DNA from: Amoebidium appalachense
Lineage: Eukaryota; Ichthyosporea
DNA length: 64,000 bases
Direction of reading: 5' to 3'
NCBI GenBank assembly: GCA_963693365.1
Contig: CAVNZM010000004.1
Span: 8,556,001 to 8,620,000 of the forward strand
Shown here one piece after another: positions 45,837 through 59,061 of the stretch (positions within the stretch are counted from its first letter, which is position 1; each line of letters starts with the position of its first letter). The position numbers and the translations under genes are program-made. The notes beneath the pieces were generated by a model. That model had not been told where the DNA came from. It ran no database searches and saw nothing but the letters and a program-made list of their open reading frames with translations.

Positions 45837-46359
45837 GCAAGAAGGAGAGAGAGGGAGAGAGGGAGAAAGAGAGAGGGGGGGAGAGGGGGAAGGGGGGAGG
45901 GGGGAGGGGGGGAAGGGGGCAGAGGAATAGCCAAACGGAAGTGAAGTATGTAGACTCATTCAATACATGCATTTGTCATGCCTCATGCCTCCCCCGCGCC
46001 CTCTCTGTCTCTACTTTCTCTCTCTCTCTCCTTCTTCCCATCCTCCTCACCTCAAGGCTCTCTCTTCCTCCCCCTCCCCACACGGCACCCTCTTTCAAAT
46101 GTCCCCGCCCCTCCCCCCCCCCCCCCCCGAGGCTCTCTTTCCCTCCCTCTCTCCTCTCCCTTCCTCCGAGGCTCTATGTTTCTCACCCTCTCTTTATCTC
46201 CCCCCCCCCACCTCCCCCCCCCCCCCCCCCCCCCGGAGGAGGCTCTCTCTACCTGTTTTCCCCCCCTCCCCCCAGCACCTCTCTCTTTTTTGCCCGCTCT
46301 GGTAAGCTCAGGGTGTCGGTAAGCCCCGTGTGTCGTCAAAGGTCTGGTGCTAATTATGA

Positions 46360-46365
46360 TTTATT
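46360..46365 (-). terminator. Possible polyadenylation signal of the subtilase gene
   Basis: AATAAA on the minus strand, 273 bp after the subtilase stop codon. Confidence 0.35.
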
Positions 46366-46637
46366 GGTTTGGGTTTCTTCATATAATATGCGCACGACAT
46401 TGTGCCTAAGGCTGGCAGATTGTTTTAGTGAGCAACCTAACTCACGTGACTCTGAAGACGATTGCATTTTAGCACATTACTAGAAGAGCCGAGTTTTGAT
46501 TACATGGCTCCTGTTACTAAACTCTCGAAACTGAAACGTTTTCTAACTATTGAAGCATTCTGGCCACGGTCGGTACAGGTTGACTCGGAGGTGGCAGAAC
46601 GTGCACGGTGCACATATCAGTACTAGTTGGTGTTAAA

Positions 46638-47293
46638 CTAGATGTAGAGGAGGTCGGCATATGTTGTGTTGTCAAACCCTTGGACCTTGTACTTGGTGGC
46701 ATTGTTCAGCAGCATAATCTTGATCTGTCGAAACAAAAGCTGGTGTTAGTTGGTGTCTGGCAAGGCCGCAACATCATGCACATATCCACAAAAAACGCAC
46801 ACGCCGGGATAGCAGAAGACTTGGATTTTTTTAAGGCAAATTGTTGCAAACACCTGGACTATTATGTACAATGCCCCAGGCGATTAGAACTAACAGAAGG
46901 TGTCTTGCACTGATCGAAAGTTGTGCCAATAAATTCAATAATATGGGATCAATGGGGCAAATGTCATGGGGACTGATTACGGTAGAGTACATATTCAAGG
47001 TGGATACAAGTTACGTTACTATTCAAGTTAAGCCATACAAGTTACGTTACAATAGGTGTGCGGTCAACCATCAACAACAGTTACCTCGTCAGGTGAGAGT
47101 GTTGGGTAACGGCTAAGGAGTGCTGCAACTGCTCCAGAGCCATGAGCAGCCGACCTGGAGGGCAAGACATCCACAATGAGTATTCGGGGCTCACTGTTTC
47201 GGCATAGAGGAAAAAGCGTGCATTTCCACAGCCTGTGACCCTGGTACAAATGATTTTGCGAAGAATGTCACATGTGCCTGCATCAAACCGTTC

Positions 47294-47324
<31 letters not shown>

Positions 47325-50300
47325 AAAAAAAAAAATGCACACACACTCACACATACGCCGTGACACACACACATACATAGGAACTGACTTCCGGATCCCA
47401 TCTTTCTTACTTCTAAAACAAATAACTATCTCAGAGACACCTATAGCTACAGTAAAGGCATTATATATTACTGGGATGGCATAGGTGCATAACATGCGGT
47501 GACACATCACCAAGATCACTCGTACTTACATGGATGTGCCAGACACTTGGTTGTATGTCGATGTCGCTCCAATCCAAGTACTCAGAATTGATACACCGGG
47601 GGCAGCAATCTCCACACAGCTGTGAGGCCCCAAAGCGGGTTAGATTGAATAACATGCACATGGAGTTCAAGCTATTCCTACCATCTATCGCTATTTTGAC
47701 TAATGTCACGGGGTACAATGAATGCCATCCCTGAACTTGAAACATTGAAATATGAACGAAGTCTTCCAGATGCTTGCCCTGTATACAGTAGGATGTTACG
47801 TGCTGTATACTACTAAGAGAATATTTAGTCAGGTTAACATCGGGACTCAATTTCGTTGTTCGAATTCTTTGCCGAGCGATGATCTTTAGTAGCGAGAAAG
47901 TGAACAGTGTCAGCTGCGACAGCCCCGAATGCATGCATGAGCCCCTTTGAATTCAGTCTGCCAGACAAGAGAACTTACGGGCCCCAGCCGGAAAAGGATG
48001 CTTTGTAGTCGCTGGCATTGGTTGCGGCAACCGTCAAACACTCTGCCGCACTTGCAGGGGACAGAGTGCAGGCATCTCCATTGGAGTTACCTGCAGCTAC
48101 CACAGAGAGCAGCCCAGCTTGGTATAGTCTTGCGACTCCGTCATTGAGTGCCTGTGGATGGAAAAACGGAAATCATTAAAAAGGAATTTTTGAATTGACA
48201 TTTGCACAAGATAACTGTTCAACAGAGTCTCAGATCGTCGTAGGCATGGCAACGTTAACCACAGTAGCCAGCATCATCTATAGTATAGGATCAAAAAGCA
48301 CGTTGTCTGATTCACACTGTAAGCCAGCCGTACCGGTGAGTAGTCGCCATTGAACGCCATGTTGACAACGGATGGCTTGTAGGTGCCGTCCGTCCTAGTC
48401 GCGTTCACCTCGTTAATGATGTAATCCATGGCCGCGAGCACAATATCAGTTGCCCCGCTGTTTGTCTCATTGGTCGAGAAAATCTGTAAGCCAGCTCAAT
48501 GTTAATAAGTAAAAAGTAAAATAAATAAATAAATAGAAAGAGAAGCAAAAACAAGCCTTTGAAAGGAAGAACACATACCACACTGGCACAGGTACATCGA
48601 CTGACGACTAACAACATGACTCATAACGTGATTCCATACAGAGATCAGGCTGCAGGCCAGCGTACATGTGCACAGTTTCGTGATTAGGTTACACGAGGGT
48701 TCGTTGTATGAAATAGAAACACAAGTCACCGGGCAGCGCTAGATGTGTGTGTGGGTGGCTTACCTTAAGAACACGCATACTTGCTGCAGGAGCGATGCCA
48801 GTGTTCTTGCCACCAATGGTACCTGAAGCAAACTGTGTCAGTGTGGGTGTACTGCACGGTTAGACACTCAACTCTGAGACCACCAGGCCAAGTTCAGCAT
48901 GTCACCAAGGTTGGACACAAGATATACTCCCTGAGGACCGTGCATGTGTTCGCCTGCTTAAGCTTGCAAGCTATCAGGCATGAATCAGATGGTAAACAGT
49001 AGTCCAACTTGCATGAAAATAATTGCAGAAACTTCATCAGAAGCCCATTAAATCTATGACGGACAGATGTTTATTTATGTGTGTGCTTTATCTAACCTAA
49101 AAACGTTCGACTAGAATGGTTTTCACTTGTATTACAGTGTGCAGGGTCACTGACCACAGATGTGAGTGCCGTGTCCCATGTCGTCAGTGCTGTAGTCAAA
49201 TCCGGTCCATATGGTTGATGCACGGCCTTGAAACTGGCTGTGGTTTGCCTGCGTAATTTTTTAAATTAATCTCTGGTCAGCTAATACTGGTTTTCTAATG
49301 TGGATGCGTATGTGTAGTGGGCAAACCTCGCATGCACATGTGGCTTTCAAATAGGCTAAGCCGTAGTGAGGCTACTCGTTTTGAGCTGCTGTCACGGATG
49401 TGATTGTCCTTGAGGCTACCTCATACATGGGCAAAAAAATGCACCGGTTGAGTGCGTCTCAGACATGTCTATACTGTAGGTAATAGCTATTGGATGCTAA
49501 ATTAACCAACTTTTAATCCCGATTAGGAAAGAAAGAGCGCACGAGCAACATTGGATTAATACAGCATGTGGGTGTGCAAGCAAACATCGCAGCCGTGGCA
49601 TACCTGAACTCCAGAGTCAATGACGTAGACGTTGACCCCTGCAAGAATAATAACTGAGTAAGTGTTTATCATGATAAATAGTAAATGATACCGGCCATGC
49701 AGTTTAACCGCACCAATGATAAGTGTCACCACACCGATAAATCGTGCATGTACACTAGTTGATGATCCAGACTACAATATAAAGGCAACTCGAACATGAC
49801 AAATTTGAGTAGATGCAGCCCCACGGCATGCAACTGCATCCGCCTGTTTCAGAACTCTGCCGCCAGTTTGATACACACGCTTCCCGTGATGACATTTGTG
49901 CATAATAATTTTTTCTAATGATTCAATGGAACTCATGGATTTCATATTCAACAACCAGTGACTCACCGGTGCCATTGCCTGCATTTGCTGCAGCATAATA
50001 GTCCAGCGGGAGATTTCGCTGATTGATACGGTCGATGCCCCAGGGAGGGTTGGACGCGCTGGGGTCGACAAAGCTGACCTGCTCAACTCTCAGAACTTCG
50101 GAGTTAACGAGAACCTCCTCCAGCTCAAAGTCATCAAGTTCAGTGGCAAAGGAGTGGACGAACCCCAACTTGATGGACTGCAGCGACAACAGGCATATCA
50201 GGACATGCCGGTATTTTCCACGTTAGGTGGTCAGACATTGAAACAACAACGTTGACAACAAACCAATCTGAAACAAGAGAAGCGGCGAAAAAGGGGGGGG

Positions 50301-50949
50301 GGGGGGGAGGGGGGGAGGTGTAGGTGAGGAGGATGACCATTCTGGGAGAGTGGGTGTTGTGATCTCGAAATTTGACGATCAAATTTTTTGAGGCTTTAAC
50401 CAGTTACCACGTGTAGTTCCTACTACCTGATTCAATCATAGCACACACGGCATGACTCAGAAATCCAGTCTGAGAACAAATCACGAGCAACACAACTTAC
50501 TCCAGTGACATGTACAGCCTACCATGGCAACAATGCCAGGTATACGAGATGCAGGAAAATTTAGGTTAACCTTGCCCAGGTTCATACCCCTTGTCAGTAT
50601 TCGAGCCCGTTAATATCATCAAGCACGAATTCTACATGATGTGGGTGAAGGAGGGAGGATTATTTGATAATGATTAAATTCAGGTCCAAGAGTCATACAG
50701 GTCATATATGCCAAGAGTGTCACGAGTTCATACCTTTCTGTATGCCTGCAGATATTTTTGTGCAACACGGTTGATTCGTCCGTCTACCTCGTGCCGGTCT
50801 GCGCTAGGGTCGACAGTGACAATGTAGCGGCTTGGGGGAGCTGTTCCAGGTCTAATCTTTGCCTTACGAAGAGGGGAGCGACCAGGAACTCCAAGAATGC
50901 CGGGCAGTGCCGACAGACCCAGAAGAGCAGATAGAACCAGGGAGAACAT
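46638..50949 (-). CDS. Secreted subtilisin-like serine protease, proteinase K type (10 exons, 394 aa)
   Basis: Exons, 5' to 3': 50949-50734, 50177-49967, 49638-49604, 49248-49155, 48822-48764, 48483-48334, 48151-47979, 47619-47530, 47154-47085, 46724-46638. Every phase matches and the sum is 1185 nt. The product is a preproenzyme of peptidase family S8: signal peptide about 1-20 (MFSLVLSALLGLSALPGILG), an I9-type propeptide (RYIVTVDPSAD to about residue 110), then the catalytic domain. Active-site residues are D150 (VYVIDSG), H180 (GHGTH), the oxyanion N277 (AAGN) and S342 (SGTSM). The usual Pro after the serine motif is Ala (SGTSMSAAHG). There is no C-terminal extension. It should mature by self-cleavage near residue 115-120 and digest proteins outside the cell or in a lytic compartment. 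Most core motifs have their own small exon (35-173 nt), an intron-rich layout very unlike bacterial relatives. Confidence 0.95.
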
Positions 50950-51198
50950 GATGAAGGGCGTGTGGTCTTGATAGCGTCTGTGGATTTGGGCGTCAGCTAG
51001 CTCATCATGTGTATTTCAACAGGCTATTGCTATCTAGCTAGATGCGGTGTGCCCATTCAAAAGAAAATTTTGCTGACTGTTCACTGACTCAAAGCTAATC
51101 TTATTTTTTGTTGAAAAGTGATATGTAACCTCGATTTTATGACTGTCACAGGAGCCCGAAGAAGTCGCCATGAGTTCAAAATAACGACGAGGAGAGAA

Positions 51199-51204
51199 TA
51201 TATA
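51199..51204 (-). promoter_or_regulatory. TATA-like box for the subtilase gene
   Basis: On the minus strand the region reads CAAACTATATATTCTC, about 250 bp upstream of the ATG at 50949. Confidence 0.45.
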
Positions 51205-52809
51205 GTTTGACAAAGTAACAAGGCACCTCAAGGCGATTTTAGCCAAGTTTACGCTTTGAATGCAATCAGCGCTCAGTAGGTCCACGAGAAAGCAAGCTCA
51301 CCTCGCAATTGACTCTGCTGCAGCTGTTAGAACGATTCACGTTGCCAGGCCTTCCAAACGAAACAGGAATGTCGCCTTTTATTCCTCTAATAGGCCAAAG
51401 GGTAGGTCAGAGGATGCTGGAGGACAGAGTAGAGAAAGAGGTTCTGAAGCAATTGGGTCTGTGAAAGCCCTTTTATTTCTTGTACACGGAGTTCACACGG
51501 GGAAGATACGAGGCGTGGTGACTCCGCAATGGAACGGCCTATTATTAGACGCCCCGGAGCCAATCACAGAGACGAAAATCATGGCGATCTAACCGCTAAG
51601 GTTTTGACCATTTTAAAGCACCATTAGGCCTTTAGGGAAAGTTAAAATTCATATTTTGCTGAATAAATACAGGGATAAGTTTAGAAGTAGAGAGTAAGCA
51701 AAATAGCCCGTAAACTGCACCAAACCTCGTTCTTTGTTGAGTGTGCAGGCCAATTTGCACCTCCTCATGTCTGACGTGTTCCTATTGGTCAGATTTGCAC
51801 CCGATTTCTATTGGCTACATTTGCATCACGAGGTGACGCAAAAACTGGGAAGTTTTCCCATAGCAGACCTTTTCCTTTGAAGCCGCAAAACTTAGCGCTA
51901 GCACCCATGCATGGCGTAATATCTGAATAGCAATATGCGAAAGAATGCCCACCTCTATGTACGTGCACCTATGCGTTATTTCTTCATGGCGTAATGACTG
52001 TGGGATGTAACGCGTGCCAAGGCCCATGCGCGCGCGCATGCGTTCATTTGGCAAGTACTGCAGCTCTACGAGCGGTGCCCGATTTCTGGGTAAGCACGGC
52101 TGATACCTATAGCGACGATATATGCAGTTCCAAGTTTCTTATTTTTTTATTATTTTTATTTTAATTTTTTTATTTTATCCCGTTTCACTCCCGGCGAGGC
52201 ACTGCCTGAGGGGAGCTTACCGTCTTCCGCCTAGACACAGATCGTGCTGCTGAGCACACTCATAAGTCAGGATTCTAATTGACCCCAACTGGCAGTATTT
52301 TTAGTTACGCCATATATCCCACGGTTCTAGCCGCAGCAACTCTAATGGGGAAGTGAGAACAGCTCACTTTAACAACACCAGCCAGGAGCGACCCGGACAC
52401 ATACACAAACATATAGACTTGAAAGGGAAGGCCCCATGCCCAGGACGCTGATCAGCCCGAACCGTGGCCGGTGACTCGGATTCGTCTCCAGGGGGGTGCG
52501 GCATGCCAGGAGCTACTACTAGAGAGAAGGGGGGGTATGATTGGAGGGGGGGGTGTTCAGCTAACCTTATATGGATAAAGCAAAGTTACAAGGATTCAAG
52601 CCATTGGTTGGGCAAGACCCCTTTTGCCGAATATGGATAACAGATCATACACTGCTGTAGGCGGCGGTCAGGAATTGGCGCGCTCTTTACTGGTCACAAC
52701 CAGTCCGGGAAGGCCATGAGCAGCATTGCCGAGCACACTGGAATACGGGAATGTTTGCGGTAACGTAGTCGCACTAGGGGGGCAGGGGGCCAGGCCCCAA
52801 GTGTTTAAA
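51205..52809. other. Intergenic region between subtilase (-) and DUF6729-like gene (+)
   Basis: Mostly unique sequence. CCAAT-type motifs lie at about 51558 (AGCCAATCACAG) and at 51782 and 51809 (TATTGG). A 110-codon frame opening with ATG at 51260 (+) overlaps the subtilase upstream region and is Arg/Ser-rich without a recognisable domain, so it was not called. AT-rich runs lie at 52139-52180. I looked for terminal inverted repeats of a transposon here and beyond 60720 and did not see a pair. Confidence 0.5.
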
Positions 52810-54200
52810 ATGAAGCCAGGCTGCCCTAAGGGCACAACACAGCGCCCTGGGCATAAAACAGGCGGAGCTAGGGAGGGAGCTGGGCGCAAAAAAAAAAGAT
52901 GCTGCATTTGTTCAGCCTTTAGCGAACTTTGCAGGTTTTGGGACGGCAAACAAAGCTGTTTTGCAGGAACTAAACGTAAACGTACAACCCGAACAGCCCC
53001 CTCTATCTAAGGCCGCCGACATAAGGGCCCGTGTAGTTGAGGCAGGTAGCGTCCATTCGTTACCAAGAGAAATGGATCGGGCCCCTGCTCCACACCCACC
53101 AGACATACAGGTGCAACCCGACGAGGAACCTTTGCTAAATGCAGCAGCAGATGCGTACCGGGTAGACGAGGATGAAGGGGAGGAAGAGGGAGAAGATAAT
53201 ACGGACGGGGATGACGGTGGAGAGGAGTTTTCTGACGCGGCGGGCGAAACAATCAAGTCGCACCTGCACACAGTGAAAGAGAGTCTCAAAGATGAGAAGA
53301 CGCCTGTGGGGTGGCATCTTCCACCTCCCATTATAGGCTTTAAATTTGGGGGCGATCCAGCGCCTTTCTACAAACCCAGATGTTTTGCCTGGCTTCCGGA
53401 AAGGTTGTCTCCCGGTTTCATGGTGCCGTGCCCCTTCGATGATCACTACGTGGACCCCCACAACCACCCCAACCCACACCGTACTTCTCGCAATGGGTTC
53501 ATGAGCAACCCCGTAGGACGGCGTGTTATCGACTTTGACAGCTGCTACTACATTATCACGGCCCGGTACTTTTGTGACACATGCAAAAAAAACTTTGCCG
53601 GCACAAACCCCCAGACAATTAAACGCCTTCCACTCTTCATGCGTGATCAGTTTCCGGCCTACCTTAGCCACCGCAGTGGGCTCGACCTAAAGGTGGTAAC
53701 ATTGTTGCGTGCACTGGCAGACAAAGGTGTGGGCCCAAACGCCTTTGCCACCCTCCTCTCGGAGCTCCACAAGCAGCGATACGACGAGCAGCGGCTCCTG
53801 TATTACTCGAGGGCGCTGCATTGGACCAAGTATGAACTCAAAAAGCGTAACGATTTCCGCCCCCACGACCAGCGCCTGACAGAACTTCCCCCAGAGGAGC
53901 AGGCGGCTAAGTTCTCGGCGTTTGGTGACAAAAATGGTTACGCTGGACATGTGCCTTCAGGCAAGTGTGCACTGCATTTTGGGTGTGTAAATGGTCCCCA
54001 TTGTTTTGTATGCACGTGCTTGGGCATTTTTTGGGTTGGCTTGGTAGGGTTTTGTTTTATTATTTTTTATTTTTTTTTTAGGGGGGGGGGGGACTTGGAA
54101 ATGGGTTTTGGAAGTGTGGTCAATAAGTTTCTATTATGGTGGTGGTGGATGTGTGGTGGTGGATGTGCGCCTGTGAGTGTGCGTGTACTTGTGGGTCCGT

Positions 54201-54231
<31 letters not shown>

Positions 54232-54316
54232 GGGGGGGAGGGGGAGGGGGGACAGGGTGATGGATTAGGTGGTGGTGGTGGCAATCAGTCATGGTGGTGG
54301 TGGTGGTGGTGGTGGT

Positions 54317-54358
<42 letters not shown>

Positions 54359-54507
54359 GGGCAGAGGGATCATCAGAGGGGTGAAAGCATAACGGTCCAT
54401 GTACCAGTGAGTGTGCTTGGGAAATCGTGGAGAACTGTTATGCCTGAAATTAGATGGTGGGTGTGCGCATGTGTGTCTGTGTGTGTTGGGGGAAAGGAGG
54501 TGGAGAG

Positions 54508-54552
<45 letters not shown>

Positions 54553-55197
54553 GGGCACATGGTGGTAGACTGGATCTTGGTGGCGGTACTTAATGGTTAT
54601 TATAGTAGTGGCAGGAGGGTGTGGGGGGAAGGGCAAACGGACGTGCAGGGGACAAACTGCAGATGGGGCACAAAGGGGAAAGAAGGTGAAAGTTGGTGCA
54701 ATGACTTGGAGGGTTTGCGCGCGCCGGGAGGCGGGGGGAGGGGGGGGGGGAGGGGGGGGGGGGGCAAACGGCCGGAGATGGGTGTGTAGCGTTTTTGAGA
54801 TGGGAAAAGCCATACAGACTTACGAAAATACAGAGAGGTGAGATGAACACGAGGGACTAGAGGGAATGGGGGGGATGGTCCTGATGGGAGGGTGGTGGAG
54901 TTCTAACAGTACTTGGGGTTCAGGCAAATACCTGAGTGCCGTGTATACTGAGTTCAGCGACCGCACGGCAAAGTACCAGAGCCTGGACACGCAGCTCAAG
55001 CCCGTAAACAACGTGCTCAAGGCCGACCACACCTTCCAAATTGGGAAGCTCACCGGCATCAATGGGGAGCCTCTGTACCGAGGCCTATGGACTTGTGTAA
55101 ACGAGCTTGGCGGTGTGTGGTCCCTCCTCTTCTCCCCCCCTCCCCCCACTCTCCCCCAGGCCCCCTCCCCTCCCCCCTCCCCCCCCCCACACACGCC

Positions 55198-55228
<31 letters not shown>

Positions 55229-55465
55229 ACACACGCCCCCCCCCTCCCCCCCCTCCCCCCCCTCCCCCCTCTAGGGCCTTTAAATCTCTTAGGCTCCACA
55301 TTTAATGAGGTGGCACACTGTGAGTAGAGGTTTGTAGTATGTGGGTTTTGGGGACAATTCTTGCCCTGTCGAGCAAAAACTAGGAAGCTCCAGATATGTG
55401 TGTATGTGTTTTTGCTGGGTAGAGATTGGGGTGGGCTGGGGTGGAGCTTTCTTTTGGCGGGGAAT

Positions 55466-55560
<95 letters not shown>

Positions 55561-57046
55561 AGCTTCTGCCAAGCAGAATGGGAGTAGGGGCCAGTGATTG
55601 CAAGGGATGCAGGGGGGGGGGGGGGGGGGGAGAGACACCACCGTCGGGGTTGAAGGTAGAGAGGGCAAGAGGCCCGGGGTGGGGTGGGGGGGGGGGGGGG
55701 GGGACAGTAGGTGCCATATGGAGGGCTGTCCCATGGTTTGGGGGGAGGGGGAGTGGGGAAGGATCGTGGGCACATGGGTTTGGGGGGAAGGCAGAGAGGG
55801 GGAAAGGATTGTGATCACAAGGGTTTAGGGGGAGGAAGGGGGAAGGATTGTAGGTACATGGGTTTAGGGGGGAGGGGGGGGGAAGATTTTGGGGGAAAGG
55901 GAGGCCTGGGGAAAGTATGTGGGCACATGGGTTTGGGGGGAAGGCGGGGGAAGGGTTTTGGGGGAGAGGGAGGGGAAAGTATGTGGGCACATGGGTTTGG
56001 GGGGAGGGAGGGGGAAAGGATTGTGTGGGCACTGAAGTCTCGTGAAGGGCCATGTGGTAAGGGAAGCTAGAACATGCATGGCTGCTCGGAGATGCCCTCT
56101 CACACAGTGCGGCACCCCAGAGATCCGGGCGCAGGTATTTACACGGGACTGCAGCCACCAGGAGATTGAGCCCGTGATCCAGCGCATCTCTGCCACCACG
56201 GCGGCGCTCAACAGCAAGGGCCCGGCCTTCTTCTACACAGATCGGTGCTGCCAAGACCGGGCGTTTGTTGAGCGCATGTTTCCAACCCTAGCCCGGCCAA
56301 AATGCCCCGTCCGTCTGAACGAGGCTGCGCTGGTAAGCGTGACGGACGGTCTGCCTGGGCTGGAGCTGCCGGCCAACTACCCTAAGCCGGTGTACACCGA
56401 CTGCCAGGGGGCGGTGGTGGCTACAGCGGCCATTCGTGCCGACCTGGAGGGGCAGCAGCACCGCGTGGTGGGGCTGGACTGCGAGTGGGTCTATCGGGTG
56501 GGCCAGGCGCGGTCCAAGGTTTGCACGCTGCAGATTGCCACCGCACGGGCCGTGTACATCTTCCACTTGGCACGCATGGGCCCCAACCACAGCCCGCCCG
56601 CGCGGCTGGTGGACGAGCTGATTGCGCTGCTTAGGGACCCCAGCATCATCAAGGTGGGCAAGCAGATCGGCACGGACTCGGCCCACCTCAACAAGGACTA
56701 CGGCACCCCTGTGGCCAGCTATCTGGAGCTGGGCCGGTTCTGCTATGCCCGTGCAGCTATCACCTCTGCGGCCCGGGGCTTGGCCGACATCACTGCCCAG
56801 GTCATAGGCAAGAAGCTGCCCAAGCCGGCACTTGTTCGATGCTCCAACTGGCACGAGCCGCTATCAGAGGTGCAGGCCACCTACGCTGCCCTTGATGCAT
56901 ATGCGTCCCTGCAGGTCTACTCGGCCGTGGTCGATAGGCCAAACCTGTCAGGTGTGTATCCCACCTGCTTTTTGCCCCAGTGCTTATGTGCTTATGCCAG
57001 ATATAGAAAGATTGTGGGCCCCCCAGAGGAGAGGGGGAGGGGGAGG

Positions 57047-57078
<32 letters not shown>

Positions 57079-57172
57079 TGGCTGACCACATGGGCCAGTG
57101 TTCCAGTTGTGTTATGCTGGGTGTCGGGTGGCTATCAAAGGAGGGGGTGATTGGTGGTGGTGGTGGTGGTGG

Positions 57173-57203
<31 letters not shown>

Positions 57204-58244
57204 TATAGCACTGTTAACACGTGCAAGTGCCACACAAGCTGGGCACTGGGAGAGGGGGGGGGGGGAGGGAGAAGGGGGGGGGGGGGGGGGGGAAGGGGGT
57301 TGCTAAGGAATATGCATTTGATTTTTGTGGAGCGAAGAGAAAAACGTTGGTGCTGTGGCTTTTTGGCTGAGTTTTTTGCTTCCCTCTATGACATGCAGCG
57401 CGGCTTCATGCAAAGGCACTCGGTGAAGGGGTTGAGATTGTGCCCCGGCGGGGCCCACATGCTGCAGCAGCCACCGGGGTGGTGCTGGCTGTGCAGCCGG
57501 AGCGCTGGGGGGGCATGAAGGTGGGCAAGAAGCATGCAGTGGTGCGGGTGGATCAGGTGCTGTCGCCGGCCATGCAGGTGCCCTTTGGCCCCGACAAGGG
57601 CAAGACCCTGGGAGAGCTGGGCCCGCCGCCCTTTGAGCTGATGGTGCACCTGCAGTGGCTACGGCCCATTCAGCCCCCACCGGACCCAGGTGCCGAGGTG
57701 CCGGTGGTCCCTGACCCAGCCCCTCCCCCTGCCAGTCCTCCCCCTGCCGAGCAGCAGCAACCCCTTGCCGGCCCACAGGCACCCCCCCAGGACCCCCAGG
57801 CAGCCCCGGGGGGCCTTGAGGCAGCCCCAGGGGGACCCGAGGCAGCTCCCAGAGAGGGCATGTTGGGCCAGGCACCGCCTGGGGAGGTGGTGTGGCAGAC
57901 TGTGCTGAATGACGCCTTCCACTCCATTGCAAACACGGCGGACGGCACGTACAAGTCACACCCCCGCAGGGCTGAGTACGCACGCGCACTCAGCGAGGCA
58001 ATATTTGTGTGGAATGAAGAGGATTACGGACATGTGAAGGTGCCCCCCCCCCTCCCCCCCCCCCCCCAAAATAAAAAATAAAAAATAAAAATAAAAAAAA
58101 CGGCAACAACAACATGCGTGACTGACGCGCACACACACATACACTCGTTAGCACACACTCACCATTCCACCCACAACCATGCACACCTTCGACAAAACTT
58201 CTGAGGGAAGAGAGAGAGCCTGAGCCTCAGAGAGAGGGGGGGGA

Positions 58245-58282
<38 letters not shown>

Positions 58283-58871
58283 GGGGGGGGGGGAGGGGGG
58301 GGAGGAGAGTGGGGGTTATTCATATGCCTAGAGAGAAATAATGTAGGGTTGTGGGGGGAAATAGCCACATGCATTTTTTACTTGTGTTGGGGGAGAAGAT
58401 GGGGGGGGTGGAGGGGAGGGGTCCTACAATAACGGCAGGTATCAAAGTCTACCAAACCCAAATTGCAGTGTGCGTAGTAAATTAATATTGGCATCCTGCC
58501 TCACAGGGGGTGCTGGAGCAGAAGGGCATCGACATTGAAACCGAGCTCAAGGGCGGCGACCTGAGCTACTTCATGGAGCGCATCCGGCGGGTTATTCCCG
58601 ACCCATACACGCTGGTCTCGCGGCTGGTGGAGTTCAAAAACACCTACAAGGATGTGCCGCCCGGACCGGATGGCAAGCCTCTGTTCAAGAAGGATGGCTT
58701 TGAAAGACTCGAGGCAACATCCCCCCCCCCCCCCCCCCCCCCCTGCAGGCGCCCAACAACTCCACCACCACAGAAAAGATTCTTCGCTTATTTGTCATCC
58801 TTGGTTCATCTGCACACACACGCACACCCTAGCCTCCCCCCCCCCCCCCCCCCCCTCCCCCCCCCAAACAT

Positions 58872-58937
<66 letters not shown>

Positions 58938-59014
58938 CCCGCACGGCCCTTGCTGCCTAGCCAGTTGTTTTTTGCCTTTCCCTGCTCGTTTTTTTCCTTA
59001 GCAACCCCATCCCC

Positions 59015-59061
<47 letters not shown>

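Noticed and set aside
51260-51592. 110-codon frame with ATG upstream of the subtilase
   Set aside because: No recognisable domain, it overlaps the likely subtilase promoter, and it has no promoter evidence of its own.
56101-56120. Acceptor CACACAG at 56107 for the exonuclease exon
   Set aside because: It would require a phase 0 donor. The acceptor at 56120 matches the phase 1 donor at 55112 and gives the family-like NELGEIRAQVF.
58749-58803. Possible extra exon (APNNSTTTEKILRLF) in the DUF6729-like gene
   Set aside because: It needs a 35-nt intron before it and cannot be joined in phase to the next exon. Joining 58713 directly to 59120 gives GFERLESLLEHAQNGCLSDPP-type continuity expected of the family.
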